A stretch of DNA of 64,000 nt, taken from contig OY718803.1 in the NCBI GenBank assembly GCA_963070105.1, forward strand, positions 9,219,823-9,283,822, read 5' to 3'. Both the position numbers and the translations under genes were made by a program. The DNA comes from Litomosoides sigmodontis (Eukaryota > Nematoda > Chromadorea > Rhabditida > Onchocercidae). Positions within the stretch are counted from its first letter, which is position 1; each line of letters starts with the position of its first letter. The notes under the pieces were generated by a model. That model was not told where the DNA came from and made no database searches. It saw only the letters and a list, made by a program, of their open reading frames with translations. Below are positions 27,875-48,529 of this stretch, piece by piece.

Positions 27875-30753
27875 ATGGACATAAGTGAGTTTCGTCAATA
27901 CGGTGGACAAATGATTGATGTAGTGGTAAACTACTGGAAAACACTCCGAGACAGACTTCCGTTGCCAGACGTGAAGCCTGGATTTATAAATGAACTGGTT
28001 GGTAATAGCATCACTGTTTGTTCGAAATTTGAAAATTTCTAATTCTGAGCAGGAAAAATCTTTTATGGAGTTTTATTTCGGCTATTTGTTTGGAATACTT
28101 CCCGGTGTTATTCTCATATATATTTTACTTTCAATAAATTGTTTTTTTGACCAATTTAAATTTAAGGTTCAATTTAAGGTACCACAAAGACCTCCTGTTA
28201 TGGGTGAGTCGTGGGAGAAGATTTTTGATGATATCGATAAAGTGGTTGTTGCTTGCAACACCCATTGGCAACATCCTAACTTTTTTGCCTATTTCCCAAG
28301 TGGTATTTCATATCAGTCTATTATGGGTGATATTCTCAGCGGTGGATTAGCAAGTGTTGGATTTAGCTGGGTAAGTTCAAATTTTTGAAATGCTTTTTTC
28401 ACGTAAGTGCTGGAGATGAAAGACTGCAACTGTAGCACTTATTAATTGGAAATCAAACAAAATTTCCAGCAATCATCACCTTCTATGACAGAACTTGAAA
28501 TGTTAATGACAAATTGGTTAGCTGAAGCATTGGGGCTACCGGTGAAATTCCTGAATAGCAAAACCGGATGTGGCATTGGTATTATTCAGAGTACTGCAAG
28601 TGATGCAACTTACATAGCAATATTGGCAGCGCGAGGACGAGTTATAGAGGTATTATCGATTGATCACTGTTCAGTTCAATTCATACTAAAATGTATTTTT
28701 TTGGGCTTTTTTTTCCCGTGTTGAATCGAAAATCTACGTCATCATGACAAGTCTGTTAAGCGCATCAAAGCAGCTAAGGGTGAAAGTAACCAGGAGTTGG
28801 AGGTAATTTCGGATGAATTCGGTGAATTATGCTACTATCCATATCACGATGCAACCAATACAAGCAAACTGATTGCTTACTGCTCAGACCAGGTGACTTC
28901 TTGAAATCCATTACGTAACGAACGAAGAGCGATGGTGAAACTAAGAGCAGAAGAAAATATTTAAATGAATTTTTTTGAAAATGCGATTTATTGGGGTATA
29001 ATTTTTTTTGTAAGTTAAAAGATATAGAAGTTGAGCTTCGTTTAAGGCACATTCATCGGTGGAGAAAGGTGTCATGTTGGCAGGTATGCGTTTACGAAAG
29101 CTCAAGACTGCACGTGACAAAACTTTCAATAATTTTTCCGTCACTGCACAGATTCTTGAGGAAGCGATAATGGTAAATTTAACAAATTAATAAAACTATA
29201 TATTTAGACATTCTCACTTGCTTCAGCACTTTCTTCCACCTATATGATATTTGCAGACTGATCGTAAGAATGGCCTAGAGCCGTTCATATTTGTTATGAC
29301 GTTGGGTACAACGTCAACTTGCGGCGTGGATCCAGTAGATGAACTTGGCCCAATATGTCAGAGAGAAAACATATGGATACATATCGATTCTGCATATGCT
29401 GGCAATTCATTTAAATTAATTTTAAAGGAAAACAAAATGGAAAATTTAAGAAGAGAAATTGAGGGAAAAAAGAATGAGAAATGCTTTTTTACAGCAGGTG
29501 ACATGAATGAGAAAGATCGGAACGGATCGTTTTTACACTTTTGCAGGTGCATTTTTACTTTGCCCCGAATATCGTTACTTATCACGTGGATTCGAATACG
29601 TCGATTCATTCAGTATGAATGCTCACAAAGCACTAGCGATAAATTTCGATTGCTCTCCCATGTGGTTTGAATATCTATTTATCTGAATAACTGAAATAAT
29701 CATTTCTCTTCTCTTACGCAAGAATCGTTTAAGAAAAGAAATCTAATATGGTTAAAAATGAGTGAAAATTTATTTGAAGCTTACAAAAAAATACGATTTT
29801 CAGGTTCAGAAATGGAAAACAAGTAATGAAGTACTTCACAGTAAATCCGATCTACTTAAAACATGAGCATAATTGTGCAGTTGATTACCGAGTAACTTCT
29901 CTCATCAATCTTACAGTCATGACAACATGATAACGAGAGTTCCAGTAATTAATAGCGTGCTGTCTTAGATTTGATAACTGCGTCTTTGCTTATATCCTAA
30001 AGAGATCTAACAACTAAACTCATATTCTTTAAATTTTCTCACTGATACTACTGCTTAAAGTAGCGTAGCACTCACATATGAATATGTCATTTAAGGATTA
30101 ATAACATTTTTAGCATTTCCAAATAGCTCTTGGAAGAAGATTTAGATCGTTGAAAATATGGTTTGTATTGCGAAATTTCGGTATTACTGGCTTACAAAAG
30201 CATTTAAGAAAGGTATCGTTAACAAAATTTTTTCAACTTTTCATAGAGGTCACTTTTTTCAAATTTTAACCTTTGTTCTGTTTCGTAAACAGTTTTATAA
30301 TGTTCACTACAAATGACAGATGGTTGAGCTAGCGAAAACTTTCGAAGCACTCATCCAAAACGATAGCTTATTTGAGCTCTTCGTACCGCGAACTTGGGGA
30401 ATGGTATGTTTCCGCCTAAAGGTTGGTCACTTTTCAAAACTTCAGTTGACTTTCTAATTTACACGTGTTCATTTTGTAGCAAGCTATAAGAAATTTTAGC
30501 AATAATGTATGTTATTTGCTGCTGTTTCTTTTCTTCATAGGATTCGACAAACGAGATGAATGAGAAGCTATTAAAAAGGATCAACGAGGATCGTCGTATC
30601 CATCTGACAGCCTCTGTTGTTCACGGGGTTTACTTCCTGCGCCTAACGGTATGCAGCACATTAACTGAACACGAAGATATAAGCCAAGCTCACATGATCA
30701 TTCATAATCTTGCTGAAGATGTACCAAGACAAGTAAAACAATGTTGTGAATAG
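27875..30753 (+). CDS. Aromatic-L-amino-acid decarboxylase (group II PLP)
   Basis: Decarboxylates an aromatic amino acid (DOPA, 5-HTP or tyrosine) to a biogenic amine; the paralogue (bas-1, tdc-1 or hdl type) cannot be fixed here. Eleven exons: 27875-27997, 28179-28370, 28470-28649, 28752-28892, 29047-29172, 29257-29401, 29547-29664, 29804-29891, 30114-30212, 30320-30421, 30541-30753; 508 residues, close to animal AADC. Conserved: [16 protein letters not shown] at the N-terminus, [48 protein letters not shown] and the PLP lysine in [10 protein letters not shown], then [33 protein letters not shown] replaces the usual HKWL. Intron 6 (29402-29546) begins with GC. Convergent with rpl-7. Confidence 0.95.
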
Positions 30754-31139
30754 CTAAGTGCAAGAGTATTATAACACCATGTGAACTTCCTCTACTATTT
30801 TGTTTAAGTTTTAATGAAACACAATAGACTTGAACTGCATTTACAGAGAACTGAGCACACTGCCGCTACAAGGCTAGGCATTCACTGCATCTCCAACGCC
30901 CTTTATTTCTTACTCCTGTCAACAGTCTCCATCACCAAAATCAGTCAATAAGTGATTAAAACTCAAGAATTTTTAACCAAAAAGGTCAAGAATTCTCCTT
31001 TAAGGATACGCCATCAAATGTTAGTCCCACACCGTCCAGCCTCCTCTAACTTCTCAGAATGTATTGAGTTGAGGAAAAAATCAAATATCAAATAACACTT
31101 TATCAAATCAATAACAAAATTCGCTCACAAAATAAACAA
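30754..31139. other. Convergent intergenic region, decarboxylase / rpl-7
   Basis: About 390 bp between two stop codons. Contains no gene that I can see. Confidence 0.6.
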
Positions 31140-32599
31140 TCAAATCATCTTCTTCAGCAGTGCATTTATCTGATCTTCACGATTACCAAAATCACCACCT
31201 TCAACGAAATGATTTGTCTTTTTCGTCCATCCGCCTGATGGATTGTTCAGCTTGAAAGGCCATAGGAAGTTCGTAGCACGCTTGAAATAGGGACCCACGT
31301 TGAAGATGTGATGCACAAGGTCCTCCATACAAATTATGTCATATTTTCCTGAAAAAATTTTGACATATAATACACCTGTGAACAATTAGGTTCAAGCATT
31401 CCAACGTGTTCATCGAAGACCTAATGCAGAAGAATGAGCGGTCAAAAAATGAATTACTTTAAACTCCTTGAAATAATTGTAACCTATTCAAAGAGTTGAA
31501 ATTCAGCTAGTCAAACGTAAGTACAAGACTTGAAAACCCACCAAGCGCACTTTCGACAATAGAATTATCCGTGATTGGTATACGTCGGCCATTAATTTTT
31601 GCGTAACCACGTTTGTAAATCAGATCATGAACCGTCTTCATACTCGGATATCCCCACGCAACGTAGGGCTCCACAATGCGCAACATTTGCAGTGTAGCTT
31701 TGTTCAATTTCACAAAAACGCCATTGTTTATTTGTCGTAGGCGGAAAAGTTGTAAAACTTTACGTGGACGTGGGTGCATTTGGTTGATACCACGGATTCG
31801 GACCACAAACGCAAGACGTGCTTCATCAGGGACATAGAAATTGCCTACTTTTCTCGCTTCACGCTTTAGCTGAATTTCTTGTCGCACACGCTGCCTGTGC
31901 TCCTTTACGTATTTTTCAGCGCGCTTGAAAATTTCAAGCCTCGTTCTCTTCTCTTTCTAAAAAGAAAATGCATTGCCCAAGTAAATTTCCAGCAATCTTA
32001 CAAAACGCTAAAGAAAATCTATTTATGCAGAGACACATGAAGATCGCATAAAGCCATGAAGTGACAACAAACCAAAGCAAGCTTGGCTTTCCTGACATTT
32101 GCTTTAGCTCTCTGCTCGGCACGCCGCTTTCTTCTTTTTAGCACCGTCTCCGGTACTGCAGGAAGCTTACTCCTAAAATTTTTAAACTCGAAGAAGATAA
32201 GTACGAAGTGACAAACAATAACATATGATACTCTATTAGTAACACAAATGACAAATACACAACATAAATTAAAGGGACTACTTAGGAAATCTCATGTTAG
32301 AAGTTCATTCCATTGCTCATGTTCAGCTTGCTTCCAGTTTGAAGTCCCAAATTACAACAATAAACTCTGGCAATCAGTTCATAATTATTTCTTGATGGTA
32401 AAGTGATAAATAACAAACAGCCAGCAGTTGTTGCCATTATTGGTTCTTCTTGATTAGGATAGTCATGAGGGATAACTAACTTTAGTTAGTTAACTAGAGT
32501 TTGTTATTCCTCATGTCCCATTACTCAAATTCTTTCCTAACTAAACCAAAAAAAAGCAAGAAGAATCACTAACTCTGTCGTTGCCGGCTTTTCTTCCAT
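31140..32599 (-). CDS. rpl-7: 60S ribosomal protein uL30 (RPL7)
   Basis: Large cytosolic ribosomal subunit protein. Four minus-strand exons: 32574-32599, 32073-32172, 31542-31956, 31140-31348; 249 residues, as in other animals. A Lys/Arg-rich N-terminal extension ([21 protein letters not shown]) precedes the L30 core [26 protein letters not shown], then [48 protein letters not shown] and the C-terminal [16 protein letters not shown]. The first exon codes only eight complete residues (MEEKPATT), and its ATG is six bases after a TTTCAG acceptor, typical of a trans-spliced ribosomal protein gene. Confidence 0.96.
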
Positions 32600-35016
32600 A
32601 TTATCCTGAAATTACACAAAAATAGTAAATTAACACAACAGCATAGCATCAACCATCAAACGCCCACACACAAAAAACCCTCGAACGGCACCCCCACCCT
32701 CGTGTCCAACGTCGCATTCCCCAAAAACCAAACGGCAACAGCCGGTAGAGGTGTCGTTATGAAAATCGTTATCTCTACCACTGAAGACTTTCGTGTCGCA
32801 TTTGTTAGTTCGAAGAAGGCGAGGAAGATCTCTTAGAAGGGCCTCCAGGAGGTGAACAAAGGAAAGTTTGCTACCCGACTAGCTAAAATGATGTGCTGCG
32901 GAGTACTGATAGCGCCTCAGTGAGCAATCCTTCTCAAATAGGCTCTCAATTCTCCCTAATGTGTCATCGCATTCCATCACTCGTCCATTAAGCCATCAAC
33001 AAGCACATATTCATTCCATTTGCGATCCGAAATTCCCCTCCAGCTAGTTGCAGCGCTTTTCACTGTGCTTTGTAAAATCATTTAATCGCATGATGAATGA
33101 CTAATTACAACGATTTCACGTAGCATTAGGGTTGGTTGCTCATCGCTGTGAGATCTAGTCGCATCGACCTGAAATAGCTCTAATTCTCGGCCGGATGAGG
33201 GGATTTTCCCAACTTCTTGCTCCTCTTCTTTTGCGTGAGAATTTCGACAGCTTTGAAAGTGCGCTCGTGTGAACGTCTATAGCAGTTAGTGCCTGATGGT
33301 CTACCCGATCGATGACACCTCGAGCAGGAAGGGAGCGTGTTGTGTTGCTGGGTCGGGTCGAGTTCCATCGAGAGCACTGGCGTACGGTGAAACGATTGCT
33401 GATGTGGAGCAGTGATAGTGGCCACGTTGTACTGCTTCTCCTTTGTAGGTCACTTTTTGTTTGATGGCAAAATTCGGACTGGAATATGAAATGCTTTTGT
33501 GTATTTTTTAGTTTTTGATCATTTCATTGCTTCCTGATAAACAAGTTAATGTGACGTATACAGTAGTACAATATGGTAATACATACATTGATTTTTTTCT
33601 TCATTTCACTGTTTAACAACTAGTTTCAATCACAGGTAGCACAAGCTACTTCACAGGTAACGTTTATTATTCGTTGTGTTACTTGCAGCATGCCCTCTTT
33701 CACCTCATATGCTAGTTTTTAAACAGTCCAAAAAAAATTATCCTTCAGTTATCCTTGAGATATTTAACAGTTTAACTGTCAAACACTAGACAGTTTAGGC
33801 AAATTTTTAATGTGCAACAACAGATGTTAGCTCCTTAGAAGCTTTTTGATAAGATTACAGACTGCGAATGGTTCCGTGTTGAAAGGACGTGTGACAAACT
33901 GGAAAACATGAGGAAGTGAAGATATCTGAAATCTATCAACTTTAACATTGAATAGATGACCTATTATTTGCACATTATAGGAGCATCGTACATCCAATTC
34001 GAAGATTTCACCTTTCATTGTTCTCTCATATTCTAAGGCCTTTATTTAGAACAAATGTATTTGCATCAATCGCGCAGTGAAATTTATCACTATTGTGTAG
34101 ATTCGGAAAAAATTGTTCGATATTATCAGTGTTTCATAAATTCGACAAGTATGGCAAGTTCGATTATTGTTATGTCAGTTACTTTAAGCATAGGTAATCA
34201 TACATTGGCTATTTTCAACAACGTTACAATACATCTCGGTGTGAACGTTAATCACCTATCTGACCCGTCTTGAAACACGGACCAAGGAGTCTAGCGTATA
34301 CGCAAGTTATTAGTGGCGCGTTCAAAATGTTGTAAGAAAATACACAACCTCCATCCTCTACCATGTAATTCAGTAATTGAAATAGCAAAGGAGATTGCAG
34401 TGGGAAGCTGCATGTGTGCAATATCAGCAGTATAATAATAGTAATTGCGTTAGTACTGTTGACAGTAAGTTGATAAAATGCAGTCAACAGTAAGTTTATT
34501 GAATGCATCTTTTCATCAATTTTAATGAAATACCGGTCCATGCCAGTTGAATCAGTACATCACTTTACTTTTAGGCATCTCTCCATAACGTTGTTTCATC
34601 AAGGTTTTTTGCGAGTTTGAAGGGGAAGGCGCGACAAGTGCCATCTCTTTGTCGAGTCCTGATGCTGTGACACCAACTTATGCGAACTTTTTGTGCTTCT
34701 TTTTTAAGCATCGTTGGTTTTGGCTTCAAGAGAAAGCAGCCATTTTCATTGAGCTATTATTACGTTAGGGTTTTAGAAATAAATTTTCTCATCTGATGAT
34801 TAGTGATTATCAGAGAGACATACGGAGGAGAGAAAAATCGGATGAATTATGCTACCGATAATAAGTGGTATATATTGTGGAACGTATTATGAATGAATTT
34901 TTATGTTAATGAATGTTTTTTTCAGTAATGCGTTTTAATCGTTTTACGTCATGTCAATGTTTTTTTAGTAATGCTTATTTGTGCCTTCCTGACTTTTTCA
35001 GGATATCGATAAAAGT
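32600..35016. other. Divergent intergenic region, rpl-7 / rab-11
   Basis: About 2.4 kb. Should contain both promoters. It carries a short 28S rRNA fragment (about 34256-34312). Open frames on the minus strand at 33180-33425 and 33827-34018 have no recognised homology. GACTTTTTCAG at 34991-35001 is a probable trans-splice acceptor for rab-11. Confidence 0.55.
34256..34312 (+). pseudogene. 28S rRNA gene fragment
   Basis: The stretch from GACCCGTCTTGAAACACGGA through CCAAGGAGTCTAGCGTATAC to GCAAGTTAT matches the highly conserved core of nuclear 28S rRNA just after the D2 expansion, the binding site of common 28S reverse primers. Similarity stops on both sides within a few bases, so this is an isolated, non-functional fragment, not an rDNA unit. 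Identified from memory of the conserved sequence. Confidence 0.8.
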
Positions 35017-37046
<2,030 letters not shown>

Positions 37047-38419
37047 TCCATGCAAACCCCTTTTCTTTTCACCACCAAAAGAAGTAGCGATAGTAATTTA
37101 CGGGCTTGGCGGTCGTAGATTCTCTTTCCATCTTGTTTGTTCGCGGCTTTCGTTTTGACCTGGAGCAGAACAGATTCACTTCTCATTTGTTCATTTTTCT
37201 TTTTTGTTACCCGTCCACATCATAATTGTAATCTTAAAAATGCTTTACAGAGAGATCTTTCGTACTGTCGTAGCACACCCGTAGGTTTGCTGTGCCGCGG
37301 TTTATAGCTTTCTTCCAGTTTATTTTGTACATTTTAAGTGGAATGAACATACATGAACAGGGTATGCAGAAGTACTGGATAAGTGAATAAGTGAAAATAT
37401 GTTCTTGATTTACGTGACAAATGCTAGAGGATTTTTAACATTCATCTATTCGAAGAATAATTAAGGCCGTCATGCTACATAATGAGGTAGGTCAGACATT
37501 CAGGCATTGCTGAAGACATTTCAGAATCCATTTGCCTTAACTATATTGTCCGTTCATTTTTTTTATGAGATGATATTTTTAATGAATATGTGATTTACTA
37601 TAATTCCTGTTTTTTTCGGATATTTCATTATAAACTCTATCTTTTCATGTTCATTACATTGCCATGAATTTTTTAAGCGGTACGTAAAAGGAAACGTATT
37701 TTACAGTTTTTGAAGAAAATAGAGCATCGAAAATGTACATTTTATGGTAACATTGATTACGGAGTAAATTCATTACTCGTCGTTCCCTCTTCTACTGAGA
37801 ATAATACATAAAATTTGTCTCTATCTAGAGCATTGCTATTACGCAAGTATTCAAGAAAATTCTTATGTTAATTCTTGAAGTCCTATTATTCGACCTAGAA
37901 GATCTGTGATTAAGGAAGAGTAAATTGTACTCTTTCTTTTGCATCCTGCCAGAACGAGTAATGTATCATTGTGAGATGGTTCTTTATCTCATGGAATTAT
38001 TGCTATTTGCAGAGCCTAAAATTGCAGTATCTTAGCAGCGCGATGTACCCACCCATGTTCACAGATGCATGAATGTCGCTTGACATCTGTCCAGTAGTAT
38101 TCTTCTGAATTTGATTAAACAGAATGAAAGTCCGATCACTGATCAAGCATCATTGGTAATGAATGCTTTGTGACAGAGAAGTTGAAGAGATTTATTGGTT
38201 AAATTATCGATTCGAATAGGAAAGTTGAGGAAATCAAGTTGTACTCACAGCTCTCGTGCTACATTCATGGCAAGCAAAGATGGACAACAACATATATTAT
38301 GCTATCTATTGATTTTTAAGTTTAATCTGATTTTAATTGCAAGAAATGAATTGATTTTCTACTTCAAATTTTCTAGTTTTAGAATTCGTGAGTAGTGCAG
38401 TTTGATTTGTTGCAGTCCA

Positions 38420-38560
38420 GTGTGGTCAACTGGTTCCATGCCCGGGATGGAATTGTGTATTCTGCGAATGATACAGCAAACGAAATAGAGTTATTCTTGA
38501 AACCTCTTAACCGTCTTCAGTTGTACCTGAAACATTCAAATACTCGTGAAAGTAATTAGT
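38420..38560 (+). other. Candidate orphan terminal exon
   Basis: After TTTGTTGCAG an open frame begins SSVVNWFHARDGIVYSANDT and ends LYLKHSNTRESN plus a TAG stop. There is no Met, and I found no partner exon or homology. It could be the last exon of an unrecognised gene or chance. Confidence 0.2.
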
Positions 38561-41500
38561 TCATTCATTTTAATTTATTATATAAGTTTTAAAAATCTAC
38601 ATTTTTTAATACGTACAATAATGTGTTGGTGCGAACAAAACAATTGACTATATCAATCAATACAAATAGGGGAATTCTTTTTAATTAATTTATATCATTG
38701 AAACTAACGACAGAGTGAGATCAGTTGTTTATTACGGATGTTGTAATATGATCAGGATAACTGGGATGGAATAGGTCTTCTTTTATTGATCCTTTCTTTC
38801 TTATTGATAGCTAACATTGACAACTGATTGCACTAATTCAATTCCCATCATAACATTTGGTACATGAATGGTACTTACTGTTCATACAGTTTATACAGAT
38901 GGCATCAGTAAGATTTAATGAGATAATTAGTAAAACTTAGTAAGAGAGAAATGACGATTGCAATTACCGCTTTAGCAGGTCAGGTAATGTTTTGTTGAAA
39001 TGCAGTTCTTTTAATGTGCCTCGATGGCATAGCATACACTAATTATATAACGTATGGGCGAAGAGTTGTAAAATGAAAGTTCAAATGAGAGATTAATTGA
39101 TTGTGAATGTCGTCATCTTTCAAGAGTTTCAGCAAAAAAAATTTGATTTTTATGCTAATAAAAGTAACTCGTTGAAGTTATCTTACAATTGAATGTTCAA
39201 TCGATTAATTGATTTGTAGCTGTGGAAATTTGCGAGCAAATTTTTGCATAATATAGCTTCAATGATTGATTGGGAATATTTTCGAATTTGATTTGCTACT
39301 GCTGTTGTTGCTCGTTGTTCCGATTAGCCAAATAAACAAGAAAAAAATTAATTTGTTTTATTTTATATAATAAAAATACATGAGAAATTAGAAAAATTGA
39401 AAGCCGGCATTTGTTTTGTTTGTTTAGATTTTACTTTTTAGCATGCAAACTGAAAATGTTCGTAATTGTTGCACCAATGAGATGAATTCATTCATTTGCT
39501 GTTCAAATTAATAAAAAATGTTTCAAAAGAAATTGAATCAAACAAATTAAGTTAAATTTCACTTCCCTTTCTGAATTGAAAATTTTTGATCGTTTTTCAT
39601 CAAAATAAATTTTCGTTTAAAATTTATTTTTTTTTAATGCAATTGGATAAGATTGCAGTAGCTTATGTCTTACATTTTAGTCTCTCTTCCCTTTACACTT
39701 CCTTTCGCTGTAACCACTCCTCGTAATTTTAATTACATTTAAAATTTTAACTGAATTTTTTCAATGTAGCAATATTTTCCCTTGTTACAGTTGTAATTAC
39801 TGTAAAAGCGAGCGTACAAAAACACACACACACAAAATACAATTAATGAGTTACATGTTAGTATCATTGATATTAAAATTGAAATGAACGTCAATTACGA
39901 GAATTCGTTGAAATTTAAGGATTGCCACTTGCCCCATCCGATTATTGCTATTCGATTTCTAATTTAGGAAGGGATGCATTGATCATATAGCAGAAAACGA
40001 GGAAATCACTGTACATTGTTGTAGCACTGTACACTTTTTGTATATTTGGATTTTTAATTTACAGGAAATATTGGAGTTTGAAGTAAAATTTAAAATCGTT
40101 TCTTCAGTTAATTGCAATTAACAATTATACAATTGTTGCAAAATTATGTGTTCACGTAGAGCTGTTACTACTTATATTGAGAAGTATTAAATAATTGATT
40201 AAAAATTCTCTTTCAACCATTGATATACATACCTCCCTTCGTAAACATATACGGTTGCTAATTTTTCCGCAACATTTCAATTCAATTATTTGAATTATTT
40301 GAAAAATTATAAAATTTTGTTTTTGCAGTGTCAATTTCTTTGTTTGTTTGGTTTTTTTTTTTGTATAGCAATCATTCATTTATTGTGCAATTCACATAAA
40401 GCAATCATTTCGCCACTGATAACATTCATCGTTTTGTTGTTTATCGTTTACTGTTTTGCTGAAAATTTAACATGAAATTTTTCAATGTCAAATAACTCAG
40501 TGTAATTTCGCGCAGAGAGGATAAACAAGTGCTGGGATATGTTAACGACCAATTCGGCTCCTCTTAGACATTTCATTATTCTTCATTTGTATTAATTAGT
40601 TACCTAATTTCGCGTCTCCGACCAGCGTTTCTCGACCGACTAGCAGCACCTTTCCGGCGCCATCGGTGAAGGGAAGAAAAATTGTTGGCTGTGTTGCTGA
40701 ACCGTGAAACTACTAAACTAACAAGGATGTGAATAATTTAATATAATTAATAATTTTATTAAAATTATCAATACTAATTAACTTTGATGATAAATGATCA
40801 TTCGTTTTTGTATTTTACAATTAGTTAGTTTGTTGTGACACAGTGTGTTGTAGCATGCAAAATTATCACCTCAGAAATGTGCTGATAAAAGAAGAGAAGG
40901 AAAGAAAGGAACGATGATAATTATGCTGGCTGATTCGTTGGTGATAATTTTTGTTTCGAAAGATTCAGCAAAAGTAAAATGATATTCTTTCTGCTGTAGC
41001 ACCCCTAATTGCTCCTTCAATAATGCACTTAAATCATACGGCAACGGCACTTTCCATACGTACGTGAACGCACAGTCACGTACTTATACTAATGTACGTG
41101 CGCGCACACACACACACACACACAGTTTTTTTCTTTGTATTTATTTAAATCTATGTATGTATATACATATATATATATATATAATCATATAAAAGTTTGA
41201 ATTATCCTATTTAGTTTGATGTGTTTCTCTAAATAGCTCAATAAGTTTGATAATTTTTTTTAATGAAACTAAATTAATCAAAATACTTTTTTTATGCTAC
41301 TATTGTATTCACGTATTAAAAGATAAAAGTGAAATGAACTAGTTAGTCCGAGAATTAAGTGAGAGATGGATTGAGGTTGGTGCTAACGGAAGTAGTGAAA
41401 GAGCCGAAGTTGGGAGAGTGTGTGTATTTCCTGACAATTTCCGGATCATGACGTCAGCTACATTTCTACCGTACGAGTTTTCTACGAAAGCAATTCGCAT

Positions 41501-42475
41501 TATTGTTAAAAAAAAAGGTACGACAAGCGAACGATAGCTCAAATAATTGATTAATTGAAAAGCGCAAATTTAAGTTGAAATTTGAAAATGCATGCTTTTA
41601 GAGAGTGATTTGTTTGTGTGTTGTGATTGTTAAATGAATTTGTCAGCGTGAAGGAACACTTTGTGTGCTTTATCCACTTAATTAGGAAAGCCGAAATGAC
41701 CAGAAATGGACATGGATGAGAGGAAGGGGACATGCGCAGCTATCTATTGCCCAATTTTAGAAGCAAGATTTTCGCATAACAAATTTTATGGCACACATCC
41801 TTCCTCTCTCTCAGCGGTTACGCTACCGACAATCTCTCTCTCTCTGGCAACAAGGATTACTCGCTGAGAGAGTGATCACCACGATGACAATAGATAGCAC
41901 CAAGTAACGTAATAAATACTCAAGCGGACAAGTGGAAGGAGAGAGGGAGAGAGAGAGGGAGAGGGGAGAAGACAAGAAGAGTGTGGTAATAATGCATGAA
42001 AATTTGCTCGCATCCTTAAAATAAATTCCTTGTAGAAAGAAATTTCGTTCGCGTAGCCGTGAAATGAGAGAGGAAGGGAAGAGGTGAAGAGAGAGAGAGA
42101 TGAAAAGATGGAATTTCCAAGAAATGGTAACACAGCGATGCTCCTCCGCCTGAATCGCCGCCGACCTCTGTCTGTTCCGTTCCGGTCGCTCTTCCTCACG
42201 CTTCTGAATTGCAGCAACGCAGTAATAGTGGTGATGGCATTGCGTCGCAACCTGCCTCATGCGTTCATCAATCTCCCAAAATGCGCTTCGCTTCCTCGCA
42301 AGTGCTGTACCAAACGGTTGTCATCATTGTCACCATCGTCATCGCTGTTACCGCTCTCTGTGTGCCTCTCAGCCAAGTTATTATAATACATCATTAACAT
42401 GCCACCACCATCATCACTATCACTATCTTCATCGTCATCACCGTCACCATCATTGTCACCATCATCAACATCATC

Positions 42476-42481
42476 ATCATC

Positions 42482-42549
<68 letters not shown>

Positions 42550-42556
42550 TAGGAGC
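42476..42556. repeat. CAA/CAG trinucleotide repeats in 5' leader
   Basis: A run of CAACAA followed by CAGCAG/GTAGCAG units about 110-180 bp upstream of the ATG of the membrane-protein gene. Open frames across it (poly-Gln, poly-Thr or poly-Ala) are by-products of the repeat. Confidence 0.85.
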
Positions 42557-42656
42557 GGTGCGAGTAGGAGGAAGGAGCACGAGGAGGAGTAGCTGCTGCT
42601 GCTGCATCACCGCCACCAGCGCCGCCAGCACCGTCATCCACAGAAGCACTGTTATC

Positions 42657-48529
<5,873 letters not shown>

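Larger units (their letters stand above)
37047..42656. other. 5.6-kb intergenic region with microsatellites
   Basis: AT-rich region between rab-11 and the cysteine-rich membrane protein. It contains CA runs (about 39823-39835 and 41107-41124), a TA run (about 41167-41182), CT/GA-rich tracts (41803-41845, 41938-41972), a candidate orphan exon at 38420-38560, and dense trinucleotide repeats just before 42656. No tRNA or other RNA gene noticed. Confidence 0.55.

Noticed and set aside
33180..33425. 81-codon minus-strand open frame upstream of rpl-7
   Set aside because: No homology, no splice context, low-complexity His/Ser/Arg content.
34248..34541. Minus-strand open frame containing YARLLGPCFKTG that splices in phase to the frame at 33827-34018
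   Set aside because: The recognisable part is antisense to the 28S rRNA core, a well-known source of spurious protein annotations. The phase match with the second frame is likely chance.
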